Shown: positions 47,698 through 56,713 of the stretch, one piece after another
How positions within the stretch are numbered: the first letter of the stretch is position 1
How the letters are laid out: the number at the start of each line of letters is the position of its first letter
Assembly (NCBI GenBank): GCA_963841045.1
Contig: CAWJBD010000007.1
Span: forward strand, 1-64,000
Direction: 5' to 3'
From: Aalborgiella sp963841045
Lineage (GTDB): Bacteria; Pseudomonadota; Gammaproteobacteria; Burkholderiales; Burkholderiaceae_C
Length of the DNA: 64,000 nucleotides
Notes under the pieces: generated by a model
What the model saw: only the letters and a program-made list of their open reading frames with translations
Database searches by the model: none
What the model was told of the DNA's origin: nothing
Program-made: the position numbers and the translations under genes

Positions 47698-49437
47698 TTA
47701 CGACGCAGAAACATCTAGCAAACTTTGCCCTGGTTTGACCCTGTTGAAATGCACGGCTTTGCGCTCCATCTGCAATTGGCCATTGGAATCGTTGCGGACC
47801 ACGCAGAAGTAAGAGTCCTCCATGGGACCAGACTCGGGGAAGTCTTCGCGGTAGTGCGCGCCGCGTGAGTTCTCCCGCGCGAGTGCAGACAACGCGATCA
47901 CGCGACTAACCGTAATCAAATTGCGCAGGTTCATCCAGTCGTGCCAAGCTAAGTTATAGGTGCGACTTGCGGGGCCAACACCGCAAGCAAGTAAATCGTT
48001 TTCCAAGCGGTCTAGCTCACGCAGCGCACGTTGTAGTCCAGCCGCATCTCGCAAAATGCCAACATCATTCCACATGCAATCAAAAAGCGCTTCACGAACA
48101 GGCTCCAAGCTTTGCCAAGCTTTGCCCAATGGTTGCAGATGCTGCTCTACACTGAGCTGGACAGCCGCCTCATCGTGGGTGTGCCATTGACCATTTTCAA
48201 TCACCCAAGCGGCCATGCGTTCACCTGCAATGCCGCCAAACACAGTTGAGTTGGCTACGCCATTGCCGCCCAATCGGTTGGCACCGTGCACACCACCGGT
48301 GTCTTCGCCTGCAGCGAACAGTCCGGACAATTCGGTTTGGCAGTCTGGTTTAAACACCAAGCCGCCCATCATGTAATGCGCTGTTGGCACCACTTCAACC
48401 TGTCCGCCTGCTAAGTCAAAGCCGCAGTCAGCACACCGTTCAACCATACCTTTGAACTGCTTGCGCACATGATCTGGACCCAAGTGCGCCATTTGCAGCC
48501 AAACACCGCCATTGGGTGTGGTGCGCTTGTCGCGCATTTCACGAATGATGCCGCGCGACACGATGTCTCGCGTGGCGCGCTCCGCACGGGGGTCCGCAGC
48601 TTGCATAAAGCGCTCACCCAGTCCGTTGACCAAATAGCCACCAGCGCCGCGCAAGCCTTCTTCTAGTACAGTGCCGGTCATGCGTGTGTCCGCTCCTGCT
48701 AGCAAACCGGTGGGGTGAAATTGCACCATCTCCATATCGCGCAGTGACAAACCAGCGCGCAATGCCATCGCCATGCCATCGCAGCTTTTGTCGCCGGAAG
48801 GAGTGTGGTAGCGGTACATGGTTGGCCCGCCGCCAGTGGCCAGCAAGACAGCTTTCGCTTGCACAAACACAAACTCGCCATCACGCATGTCGACCATCAA
48901 CACACCCGCAAGCGATTGGCCATCTTTGCTGCGAATAAATTCCAGCGCGCGGTGTTCTTCTAAACGGTCTATCCCCCTCGCCCAAACTTGTTCAGACAGG
49001 CGATTGATGATTTCAATACCAGTTAAATCCCCTTTGTGTACCGTTCGATCGAAAGTTTGTCCTGCAAACGCTTTTTGATGCACCGTGCCATCTGGATTGC
49101 GATCAAAAAAGCAGCCCAGTTCGTTTTCAAGTTCGTGAATCCGCTCCACGGCAGTTTGGCACAGCAACCAAGCCAAATCTTGATCCGACAGCCATTTGCT
49201 GCCTTCAACAGTGTCCATGAAGTGGCGCTCAACAGAGTCACCGGGTGCCAGCGCCACGTTGTAGCCGCCTTGCACCATCCGCGTGCAGCCGCTTTTACCA
49301 AGCAACCCTTTGACCGCAATGGTGATCTTCAGCTGCGGTGCCGTTTGATGTGCATGCAGCGCGGCAAACAAACCTGCACCACCGGAACCCAGTATGAGAA
49401 TGTCGGTTTGTACCTGACGAACAGCAGCTGCACTCAT
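47698..49437 (-). CDS. Succinate dehydrogenase/fumarate reductase-like flavoprotein subunit
   Basis: A 579-residue FAD protein of the SdhA/FrdA family. It has the dinucleotide fold ILILGSGGAGLFAALHA, substrate-site segments FHPTGLL and TGTVLEEGLRGAGG, VPTAHYMMGGL, and GANRLGGNGVANSTVFGG near the C-terminal third. Where SdhA/FrdA have SHTVAAQGG, with the His that links FAD covalently, this protein has CTRMVQGG (residues 51-58), so FAD is probably bound non-covalently. It is the last gene of the 53390-47698 operon and overlaps the hydratase beta gene by four bases. Together with the Fe-S and two membrane subunits it should oxidise succinate or a substituted succinate, or work in reverse. Confidence 0.88.
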   Translation of the reverse strand: MSAAAVRQVQTDILILGSGGAGLFAALHAHQTAPQLKITIAVKGLLGKSGCTRMVQGGYNVALAPGDSVERHFMDTVEGSKWLSDQDLAWLLCQTAVERIHELENELGCFFDRNPDGTVHQKAFAGQTFDRTVHKGDLTGIEIINRLSEQVWARGIDRLEEHRALEFIRSKDGQSLAGVLMVDMRDGEFVFVQAKAVLLATGGGPTMYRYHTPSGDKSCDGMAMALRAGLSLRDMEMVQFHPTGLLAGADTRMTGTVLEEGLRGAGGYLVNGLGERFMQAADPRAERATRDIVSRGIIREMRDKRTTPNGGVWLQMAHLGPDHVRKQFKGMVERCADCGFDLAGGQVEVVPTAHYMMGGLVFKPDCQTELSGLFAAGEDTGGVHGANRLGGNGVANSTVFGGIAGERMAAWVIENGQWHTHDEAAVQLSVEQHLQPLGKAWQSLEPVREALFDCMWNDVGILRDAAGLQRALRELDRLENDLLACGVGPASRTYNLAWHDWMNLRNLITVSRVIALSALARENSRGAHYREDFPESGPMEDSYFCVVRNDSNGQLQMERKAVHFNRVKPGQSLLDVSAS

Positions 49438-50051
49438 GCATTGACCCCTAGATTTTTCAAAACTTGTGCACGGTTAGCGGCTGACATTGCTTGCACTTCT
49501 CGGTAAAGACTACCACCGTGGCTGTCCATAGCAACCAACAAGGGCCCAAAGTCGTGAAGCTTGAATCGCCACAAGGATTCCGGATGCAAATCATCCATGT
49601 CAACAGCTTCAATTTGTTCAATCCAAGTTGTTTCCAATGCCGCCGTGCCGCCCACAATCGCCAAGTAAGCGCCACCCAACTCCGCAAACGCCTGTTGCGA
49701 TGCATCACGCAATCCACCTTTACCGACAATGAAGCGCACACCATACTTCTCCATCAACGGCCGGGTGAATCGCTCCATGCGGTCAGACGTCGTCGTGCCA
49801 ATGCAAACGGGCGCATAGCCAGCTGGATAAGCCTCACTGACGGGAACACGACGAACGTTGGGCGCAGTGTGTATCACAGCATGCCCGCGCAAATCAAAAT
49901 CGGTTTTGCGACCATGGTCAAACATGTGAATTTGGGTCGCATCGCGAATACCAAATAAGGTCTGGCGCAACGTCACGGTGTCATTTACTCGCAAGGCACG
50001 TACCTGCTCCTCAGTCACGGGCATGTCAAGGACATAGTGCTTAGAAGCCAT
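49434..50051 (-). CDS. Class I fumarase/tartrate dehydratase-type beta subunit
   Basis: About 205 residues, matching the C-terminal domain of class I hydro-lyases. The start at 50051 follows an AAGGGG ribosome site and overlaps the alpha-subunit stop by 11 bases. Typical segments are VIHTAPNVRRVP, CIGTTTSDRMERF and VGKGGLRDASQQAF. With the alpha subunit it forms a two-chain 4Fe-4S dehydratase that adds water to fumarate-like acids. Whether the substrate is fumarate, tartrate or mesaconate cannot be decided from sequence by eye. Confidence 0.88.
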   Translation of the reverse strand: MASKHYVLDMPVTEEQVRALRVNDTVTLRQTLFGIRDATQIHMFDHGRKTDFDLRGHAVIHTAPNVRRVPVSEAYPAGYAPVCIGTTTSDRMERFTRPLMEKYGVRFIVGKGGLRDASQQAFAELGGAYLAIVGGTAALETTWIEQIEAVDMDDLHPESLWRFKLHDFGPLLVAMDSHGGSLYREVQAMSAANRAQVLKNLGVNA

Positions 50052-50919
50052 AGCTGACCCCTTCTTGGGTGAATACTGCACGGGCGCGGCGTGCCGAATG
50101 ACACTGCATGTTGACGGCGATAGGATTCATGGTGATGTGAGTTGCCGCCAATTCGATGTGCACAGCAAAAGCCGTGCTGTCGCCGCCCAGCCCCTGCGGA
50201 CCTACGCCGAGTTGATTGACTGCCTTTGACAATTGTGCCTCCAGTGCGGCACCATCTGCGTCAGCACAATGGCTGCCCAAAGCGCGTGTAGCGGCGCGCT
50301 TGGCCAAAGCGATAGCCAAGTCAGATGTGCCACCGAGACCGACACCCACGATCGTTGGCGGACAAGTTTTGCCACCAGCTGCGAGTACACAATCCACCAC
50401 AAAGGTTTTGATGGCGTCGATACCTTCGGCCGGAATCGCCATTTTCAGAAAGCTGTTGTTTTCTGAACCGCTGCCTTTGGGGACCATCTCGATTTCTAAT
50501 ATACCGGGCTTGTCAACAAAATCAATGTGAATCACAGGCACCTCCAGCCCGCAACTGGTTTGCTCATTGCGCCGTGTCAGCGGGTGAACCACTGAACTTC
50601 TGAACGGGTATTCTCGTGTGGCGCGCTCACAGCCACGGCGTATCGCTTGCATCAATGCAAAACCGTCTACATTCACATCACGCCCAATACGCAGGTGATA
50701 AATAGGAACGCCCGTGTCTTGGCAGAGCAAATTGTCCGTTTGCTCTGCCACTGCGATATTGGTAATCATCGTGTTGATCACGCGTTGCGCGGTGGGATTT
50801 GTCTCGCTTTGGGTGAGCCGCGAAAAACCTTCATGAATATCGGGCGGCAATACCTTCAGCGCACGGATGTAAAGTGTTTTGGCAGCTTCTTCAACTGCTT
50901 CTGGCGATACTTGCATCAA
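50041..50919 (-). CDS. Class I fumarase/tartrate dehydratase-type alpha subunit
   Basis: A 292-residue iron-sulfur subunit. The three cluster Cys are in LLCQDTGVP, EQTSCGLEVP and GGKTCPPTIVG. The C-terminal GLGGDSTAFAVHIELAATH and NMQCHSARRARAVF motifs are those of TtdA/fumarase A-type chains. Separate alpha and beta genes follow the archaeal/TtdAB pattern rather than fused FumA. The start overlaps the TctC gene end by four bases. Confidence 0.9.
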   Translation of the reverse strand: MMQVSPEAVEEAAKTLYIRALKVLPPDIHEGFSRLTQSETNPTAQRVINTMITNIAVAEQTDNLLCQDTGVPIYHLRIGRDVNVDGFALMQAIRRGCERATREYPFRSSVVHPLTRRNEQTSCGLEVPVIHIDFVDKPGILEIEMVPKGSGSENNSFLKMAIPAEGIDAIKTFVVDCVLAAGGKTCPPTIVGVGLGGTSDLAIALAKRAATRALGSHCADADGAALEAQLSKAVNQLGVGPQGLGGDSTAFAVHIELAATHITMNPIAVNMQCHSARRARAVFTQEGVSYGF

Positions 50920-51900
50920 CTGGCCTTGACCTTGCGGTTTTTGACAATTTGGACCCAGCTTTTTAGCTCGGCGTCCATTTGCGCGGTCAATTCTTGTGGC
51001 GTGTTTAATATAGGCTTCATGCCGGCGACAAACAAGCGCCCTTTGATTTGGCTCTCGCCCATCACACGCACCGTGTCTTGGTAAATTTTGTCGACAATGG
51101 GGCGCGGCAATCCTGCTGGTCCAAGTATGCCAAACCAGCCTGCATATTCAAAACCTGGTATCGCACTTTCGGCGACAGTAGGCACATCGGGCAACAAGGC
51201 AGAACGTGATGAGCCCGTTACGGCCAAAGCGCGCAGACGACCGGGACCGATTAATGCAGAAGCGGCAGCGATGTTGCCTACCACCATTTGAACTTGCCCA
51301 CTGATCAGATCGTTGTAGGCAATGGCCTCGCCACGGTAGGGTATATGTGTGATATCAATGGCGGCCGCATCAGCAAACTTTTCGGATGCCAGATGAACTT
51401 GACTGCCGATGCCCGCAGAGCCAAAATTAATTTTGCCGGGATTGCTTTTGGCATATTGAATCAACTCCTTTACGTTGCGCCATGGTGCTTTGTCTTGCAC
51501 CACCACCAGCATCGGACCATTGGCCACATTGGTAATTGGTGTGAGATCGCGCATGGTGTCAAAAGGCATGGAGGCGTAAATCGCTGGATTAATGGTGATA
51601 CTGCCTGAAGCAAATACCAAGGTGTGGCCATCCGGTGCGGCTTTGGCAACGATGTCGGTGCCGATGTTGCCACCTGCGCCAGCTCGGTTGTCTATCAACA
51701 CAGGCTGACCCCACAGTTCGCCAAGTTTTTGACCGAGCATTCGGGCCAGTACGTCAGTACTGCCACCGGCAGCAAACGGCACAATCAGCCGAATAGGTTT
51801 GCCTGGCCAGCTTTGGGCTTGCGCTGATGGCAAAGCCAATGCGGCACCGAATGACGCAGAGATGGCGAGTAAGGTGACGACGGTTAATTAAGTTGTTCAT
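50916..51900 (-). CDS. Bug/TctC-type tricarboxylate-transporter receptor (frame break in signal peptide)
   Basis: Periplasmic solute-binding receptor of the tripartite tricarboxylate transporter family. The mature part opens WPGKPIRLIVPFAAGGSTDVLARML and keeps family landmarks (VLIDNRAGAGGNIG, VDVPTVAE-like LLPDVPTVAESAIPG). The open frame starts inside the signal peptide; the natural start is ATG 51900 behind GGAGAC, and removal of one base near 51882 gives MNNLIN-VVTLLAISASFG with an AQA cleavage site, 327 residues. TctA/TctB membrane partners are absent, as is common for Bug receptors. Its operon place suggests it captures the dicarboxylate processed by the neighbouring enzymes. Confidence 0.88.
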
Positions 51901-51953
51901 GATGTCTCCTTGGTTAAAAGTGTTTTAAAGCGTAGTTGTTTCTGAATAATGGT

Positions 51954-52301
51954 TTAGCCAATTAAGGATAGAGCAAAGGCCAATCCGGTTGCAAGTGCAA
52001 AACCAAATGCGCCCGCAACCCATGCACCACGTAACCCCCGCCAAGGGGCAAACTCAATCAGTAAAAGGCGCACACCGCCAGCTAAGTGCAGCGCCAAAAG
52101 CGACACCAAGCCCCACTCGGCAATTTTGATCAAAGGGTTTTGCGTCCAGACCAAGCCATCATCCAAACCCTTGGCGCCGTGCAATGCTTGTGCCAGCAAG
52201 GTGAAGTGAATCGGCAAGAAAAATACGCAAGTGCAAAGCCCAGAAATTCGATGCACCCAAAATGCCCAGTAGCTCACATGGCGACGGTTGCGTCCATCCA
52301 T
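51954..52301 (-). CDS. Succinate dehydrogenase/fumarate reductase-like membrane anchor, subunit D
   Basis: A 115-residue membrane protein with three hydrophobic helices (CTCVFFLPIHFTLLA, WGLVSLLALHLAGGVRLLL, VAGAFGFALATGLAFAL). His residues in IHFTLL and LHLAGG are candidates for haem b ligands. It pairs with the anchor encoded just upstream (ten-base gap) to dock the flavoprotein/Fe-S arm to the membrane and pass electrons to or from quinone. Confidence 0.82.
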   Translation of the reverse strand: MDGRNRRHVSYWAFWVHRISGLCTCVFFLPIHFTLLAQALHGAKGLDDGLVWTQNPLIKIAEWGLVSLLALHLAGGVRLLLIEFAPWRGLRGAWVAGAFGFALATGLAFALSLIG

Positions 52302-52310
52302 GGCTCTGCT

Positions 52311-52668
52311 TCATGTAGCACCGCCTGTGAACACCGCGTACACCGCGCGCCATCCTGTCACCAACAGCAGCAGCGCCATGCCGCGTGCCATCAAGAGCGC
52401 TCGTGATGCGGGCCAATCGTGCCCATTCCACTGCGATGTTGGCCAAGCCCGTGGGCACGTGCACCGCACAAGCGAGTACAAATAAAGCGTAGTACACAGC
52501 GAGCCATGCATTGCCCTGCGTGCGTGACAGTATCTCAGCACCACTTAGGCCACCACGTACGGCATACACCATGATGACCAAGTGCACCAGCACCAAAATC
52601 GCCAACACCATGGCGCTGATACGTTGAAGGTACCAGCGGCGCGCTTGTGCACGAGGGCTGTCGCTCAT
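52311..52668 (-). CDS. Succinate dehydrogenase/fumarate reductase-like membrane anchor, subunit C (frame broken)
   Basis: Removing one base from the GGG run at 52422-52424 joins NIAVEW-HDWPASRALLMARG and gives a 118-residue, three-helix anchor (ISAMVLAILVLVHLVIMVYAV, WLAVYYALFVLACAVHVPTG, MALLLLVTGWRAVYAVFTG). His in VLVHLVIM and AVHVPTG are probable haem ligands. The segment HLVIMVYAVRGGLSGAEILS is the family signature as I recall it in other betaproteobacteria. It overlaps the Fe-S subunit gene by four bases. Confidence 0.82.
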
Positions 52669-53390
52669 ATCTCACCTTTCATTGCCGCACGAGCCGACAG
52701 GCGCTTGAGTCCTGCAATCGACGCGGTTGGCGTGAGTTGCTTGGGGCAGCGCAAGGTACAGCTGCCTTGTGTGTGGCAGGCGTGACAGCCAGCGTCGCCC
52801 GCTACTGCTGCGAGGCGTTCAAGCTTGCGGGTATCGCGCTCGTCGTTGACCAAGGTCCATGCACGATTGAGCGCAGCGGGCCCTAGGTAGTCAGGTCGTT
52901 GTGTCACCACATCGCACGAGGAATAACAAACGCCGCAACCAATGCACTCAATGCCTTGATTAGCATGTTGGCGCTCTACGCTATCGGGTTTGACAGTGGC
53001 AAACTCTTGGTGGCGATTGCTTTTACCTACAAAGCGACCTTCAGGTTTGACCCATTTGTCGAAGAACGGGCGCATGTCGGTCACTAAATCACGAATGTGC
53101 GGCAGGTTAGCAAGCGGTGCGATTTGCAAGGTGTTGTCGGCGCCAACCACCTTTTGCACATGTGTTCGACAGGTCCAGCGAGCCACCCCATTGACGGTCA
53201 TGGCGCACGAGCCACACATGCCGACACGGCAAGCAAATCGAAAACCCAAGTCGGGATCAAGATGGCGCTGTATGTGAGTGACTACATCCAATACCGTTTG
53301 GCTGGTGCGCCTGGGCACTTGAAAGTTTTCAAAATGGCCATCCTGACCCTGGCCGCGCCAAACCGAAACCGTGAGCTGTTCTTCCTGCAT
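52665..53390 (-). CDS. Succinate dehydrogenase/fumarate reductase-like iron-sulfur subunit
   Basis: A 241-residue electron-transfer subunit with all three cluster sites: 2Fe-2S (CRVGMCGSC and WTC), 4Fe-4S (CIGCGVCYSSC) and 3Fe-4S (CHACHTQGSC, LRCP). It opens the operon and is divergent from a LysR gene 119 bases away. Electrons would run between the flavoprotein and the membrane anchors. As a second, non-housekeeping Sdh/Frd-type complex linked with a hydratase and an uptake receptor, it most likely belongs to catabolism of a dicarboxylic acid. Confidence 0.9.
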   Translation of the reverse strand: MQEEQLTVSVWRGQGQDGHFENFQVPRRTSQTVLDVVTHIQRHLDPDLGFRFACRVGMCGSCAMTVNGVARWTCRTHVQKVVGADNTLQIAPLANLPHIRDLVTDMRPFFDKWVKPEGRFVGKSNRHQEFATVKPDSVERQHANQGIECIGCGVCYSSCDVVTQRPDYLGPAALNRAWTLVNDERDTRKLERLAAVAGDAGCHACHTQGSCTLRCPKQLTPTASIAGLKRLSARAAMKGEI

Positions 53391-53458
53391 GCGTTGTGAT
53401 TTCCTTTTGCAAAGAGTATTACTGCATCTACAACAAAAGAAAAGCTATTTTTTGTTTC

Positions 53459-53482
53459 GTTAAGTTAAAATATTTCTTTAAC
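53459..53482. promoter_or_regulatory. Possible LysR operator in the divergent region
   Basis: GTTAA, 14 bases, TTAAC: an imperfectly long but symmetrical T-rich/A-rich dyad 28 bases before the LysR start. LysR regulators commonly bind such dyads (T-N11-A type) and control both divergent units. Confidence 0.35.
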
Positions 53483-53509
53483 TCAATTCTGTATCAAGCC
53501 CGTTTTCAA

Positions 53510-54394
53510 ATGCCTCAAATCCGCACGCTTGAACTCTTTTTAACGGTTGCCAGAACCGGAAGTTTTGTGGCCGCGGGTGCGCAGGTAGGCTTAAGCAGCG
53601 CGGCCGTTGGTTTGCAAATGCGTGCGCTTGAGCAAGAGTTGGGCCGACCCTTGTTTCAGCGCGGTCCGCGCTCAGTGCAACTGTCGCAACAAGGGCAAGC
53701 CTTCATAGCACATGCCCAAGACCTGGTGACACGTTGGGCCAGCATCAGCGAGATGCCACAAACACAAGACCTGCATGGCGCCGTACAGGTCGGTGCATTG
53801 GTCTCTGCATTGATGGGACAGTTTGCCGATGCGCTTTGGGACATCAAACGCCAGTATCCAGCCCTGGAGGTGCACTTGTTTGCTGGATTATCTGCCACGT
53901 TTTTCGGACAAGTTGAACGGGGTGAGCTCGATGCGGCCGTGGTTGCCCAGCCCCCCGAGCGTGAATCTGCGGGCATGACTTGGAGTCCTTTGTATTCCGA
54001 GCCCATGGTGCTGGTGGTGCCACGTAAGCCGCACTTTGAATTGCCAAGCCAGCCCATGGACATGTTACGCAACTGCCCATTTTTGCGCTTTGACCGCCAG
54101 ACATGGACAGGTGTTTTGGTTGAGCGGGCGATAGAGCAATGCGGTGTCGCGGTGCGCAATGAATTGGAGCTGAACTCGGTTGAAGCCATCTTGGCACTGG
54201 TGCGTCAAGGCTTTGGCATATCCATCGTGCCCAAGTTACGCAACATCAACTGGAGCCGCGACAGCCAACTGCAGTTGATAACAGTGCCCCGAATTTCGGT
54301 ACAACGTCATGTAGGTTTGTTGGAGCGCATCCAACACCCGCGCCAGCGCTTCACCGCAGCCATTAAGCAGTATTTTGATTACCCCACGCCGTAA
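53510..54394 (+). CDS. LysR family regulator of the dicarboxylate operon
   Basis: 294 residues from the ATG at 53510, which gives the canonical start MPQIRTLELFLTVARTGSF; the upstream extension to 53396 is AT-rich and not LysR-like. The winged HTH covers residues ~5-65 (AAGAQVGLSSAAVGLQMRAL), followed by a two-lobed effector domain. It is divergently transcribed from the Sdh-like operon and is the obvious candidate to control it. Confidence 0.9.
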   Translation: MPQIRTLELFLTVARTGSFVAAGAQVGLSSAAVGLQMRALEQELGRPLFQRGPRSVQLSQQGQAFIAHAQDLVTRWASISEMPQTQDLHGAVQVGALVSALMGQFADALWDIKRQYPALEVHLFAGLSATFFGQVERGELDAAVVAQPPERESAGMTWSPLYSEPMVLVVPRKPHFELPSQPMDMLRNCPFLRFDRQTWTGVLVERAIEQCGVAVRNELELNSVEAILALVRQGFGISIVPKLRNINWSRDSQLQLITVPRISVQRHVGLLERIQHPRQRFTAAIKQYFDYPTP

Positions 54395-54404
54395 CTGGCA
54401 GATC

Positions 54405-54453
54405 GCTATAAATTTAATAGCAGTTTAGGCAATCAATACGCCGGCTAGAGGCC
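54405..54453 (+). repeat. 3'-end intergenic repeat element, copy R7
   Basis: Between the convergent LysR and yitT-like genes. GCTATAAATTTAATAGC, GGCAA, TACGCCGGCTAGAGGCC: the consensus itself. Its tail contains the TAG stop codon of the yitT-like gene (54445-54447). Confidence 0.9.
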
Positions 54454-55083
54454 AAAAAGACCAATAATTTTGGTCAGGGTCATGTTCATCACCACAGCGC
54501 CCAGCACCGACAGGGCCACGCGTTGCCAATCGGCAATGGCCAGCGCACCCAGCACAATCAGGCAGTCAAATGCCATTTGTACTTTGCCGGCGCGCCAACC
54601 GTATTTGTCTTGCAGGTACAGCACCACCACGTTCAAGCCGCCCAAGCTGGCCTTGTGTCTGAACAGCATCAGCATGCCCGCGCCGCACAGCAAACCACCC
54701 AGCACAGCGGCTAAGACGGGTGACAGATAGCTCAGCTTGATGCCAAATGGCAAGAAGTAGGCAAACAAAGACAAGAGGCTGACGGCAGTGAATGTTTTCA
54801 GCGTGAACGCCGCGCCCATGCGCTTCCAAGCGAAGATGGAAAAAGGCAGGTTCACCAAAAAGAAGGCAATGCCAAAATCCACACCAGTGGCATAGCGAAT
54901 CAAAAACGCCAAACCCGCTGTGCCACCAGTGAGTAAACCCGCGTGCCCAAACAGCACCACACCCAACGCCACAAACAAAGTGCCCGTCACCATCGCCTGC
55001 ACGTCTTCGTACGGGCGATGTGGGGTAATCGTTTGGTTCTGGGTTTCGGTGGGTTCTTCGGCGTTGTCAGTCAAATCGCTCAT
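54445..55083 (-). CDS. YitT family membrane protein
   Basis: A 212-residue protein with five or six hydrophobic helices and the YitT signature HAGLLTGGTAGLAFLIRY, with SLGGLNVVVLYLQDKYG towards the C-terminus. The C-terminal DUF2179 domain of larger YitT proteins is absent, so this is the short type. Function is unknown. The last residues FGL and the stop codon are encoded by the tail of repeat copy R7. It overlaps the hemerythrin gene by four bases. Confidence 0.88.
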   Translation of the reverse strand: MSDLTDNAEEPTETQNQTITPHRPYEDVQAMVTGTLFVALGVVLFGHAGLLTGGTAGLAFLIRYATGVDFGIAFFLVNLPFSIFAWKRMGAAFTLKTFTAVSLLSLFAYFLPFGIKLSYLSPVLAAVLGGLLCGAGMLMLFRHKASLGGLNVVVLYLQDKYGWRAGKVQMAFDCLIVLGALAIADWQRVALSVLGAVVMNMTLTKIIGLFGL

Positions 55084-55610
55084 GCCGTAGCAGTGGCATC
55101 GCTCTTGGCTTCACTGGCCGTTTCACTGATTGCTTCACTGTCAGAGCAGCTGTCGCCACCGCAGCCGTGAATTGCTTCTTTGGGCAGCGCTTCGGGCTTG
55201 TTGATTTTGCCGGTCACCGGGTCAAAGTCCACGCGGCGCATGTGCAGCGCCAGCGATGCGTCCATGGCTTGCGCGTGTTGCGGAAACCAGTTGACCAGTT
55301 CGTCCGCCATGGCGCGAATCATTTTCAAATCGCCGTTTTGCCCATGTTGCAAACCTTCGCGCAGCACTTGCAGCACAATTTTGTGTTGCGTGGTGTGACA
55401 GTTGCCGGATGCAAAAGCGGTTTGCAACATCCATTCGTCTTCGCGGCCAAAGTGGTCGTCGGTGTGCTCAATCAGGTTCGCCCAATGCATCAACAAAGTG
55501 TCGTCGCTGGCGTTTTGCACCTCGGCCAACAATTGCACAAACTCATGGTGTGTGTCGTCCATGATGGGAAAATCCAGCGATAACTCTTCTGACCATTCAA
55601 GCTGTGCCAT
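55080..55610 (-). CDS. Bacteriohemerythrin with Cys-containing C-terminal tail
   Basis: A 176-residue protein: an N-terminal hemerythrin domain with metal-ligand pattern THHEF (His21/22), HTDDHFGRED (His49, His53, Glu57) and CHTTQH (His72, His76), plus HAQAMDASLALHM. It should bind O2 on a di-iron centre. After residue 130 comes an unusual tail with GCGGDSC and a Ser/Ala/Glu-rich end, not part of the standard domain; the Cys pair could be redox-active. Co-translated with the YitT-like protein. Confidence 0.88.
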   Translation of the reverse strand: MAQLEWSEELSLDFPIMDDTHHEFVQLLAEVQNASDDTLLMHWANLIEHTDDHFGREDEWMLQTAFASGNCHTTQHKIVLQVLREGLQHGQNGDLKMIRAMADELVNWFPQHAQAMDASLALHMRRVDFDPVTGKINKPEALPKEAIHGCGGDSCSDSEAISETASEAKSDATATA

Positions 55611-55694
55611 ATCAAAACTTTCTTAAAGACCACTGTTCGGGTGTATTTTTACGTAGCGCGAAGCTTAATTGTATAAAGCCCCGCCGGTTTTGCT

Positions 55695-56616
55695 TCAAGT
55701 CAACAAAGGCTTAATTGACTCCAGTTGGCCGCGCAGCCATTGGTGTGCCGCGTCCAATTGGTGCCGCTGGTGCCAAATCATGTACATCGGCATGCTGGGG
55801 CAAGTGATTGGCACGGGGCACGAAGCCAAGCCCTTTAACAAATGCGATTGCAGCAAACCCGGTGCAGTGGTCAGCATCTGGCTGCCGCGAATAAAGGGCG
55901 CAATACCCGCAAACCCCGGCACCAGCACACGAAACTGCCGTTGCACGCCACGCGCCAGCAGCCATTGGTCAATGTCCAAAGCGCGTTTCGGTTCGTACAC
56001 CACGGTGATGTGCTCTGCGTTCAAATAATCGCTTTTGCTCTTGGGTGCTTCGCGCACATCGGCGTCGTAAAACACGCGGTACTTGTCCACAAACAAGCGC
56101 TTTTGCACAATGTCGGTACCATCCGGCGGTCGTGGACTGATCACCAACTGGCAATGCTCGTTGCGCAGCATCTCCAAGCTGGGTATACCCGACGAAATCA
56201 CCCGCAGCACCACGCCAGGCGCTTGCGCGCGCAAGATGCTGCATCAAGGGCGGCAATAGCACATCGCGCTGAAAATCATTGGCGGCGATGGTGAAAGTGG
56301 TTTTCCAGCGTGCGGGGTCAAAGTCGCCCGACAACGCAAAGCGTTCCATGCCCGCCAGCAGTTCGCGTGCATGCACCGCCAGCAGCACGGCGCGCTGGGT
56401 CGCCACAATGCCGCGTCCCGATTTCACAAACAAAGGGTCGCCCGTGATGGCGCGCAGCTTGTCCAGCAAATGGCTCACGGCCGATTGCGTCACCCCCAGT
56501 TGCAACGCCGCACCGGTGATGGAGCCGGTCTCAACCACCGCCAGCAGCAGCTTGAGCAAGCGCCCATCCAAGTCCGCATAGTCCCTGTTTATCGCCATGG
56601 TTGATTTCTCATTCAT
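55695..56616 (-). CDS. LysR family regulator divergent from ligAB (frame broken by one base)
   Basis: The first frame has the HTH (ITGAALQLGVTQSAVSHLLDKL) and the start of the effector domain; the second has the rest (GVVLRVISSGIPSLEML to LRGQLESIKPLLT). Removing one base in the GCGCGC run near 56230 joins LPPLMQHL-RAQAPGVVLRV and gives 306 residues. It is divergent from ligA, 97 bases away, and probably activates the protocatechuate cleavage genes. Confidence 0.85.
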
Positions 56617-56713
56617 CGAAATTGCTCATGTATCTGATGATGATTCATGTCTGTATCTTTTGCAATAGCCCAAGCATACTTGCAGCACTTTTTTGTTATC
56701 TAGGAGACACCAC

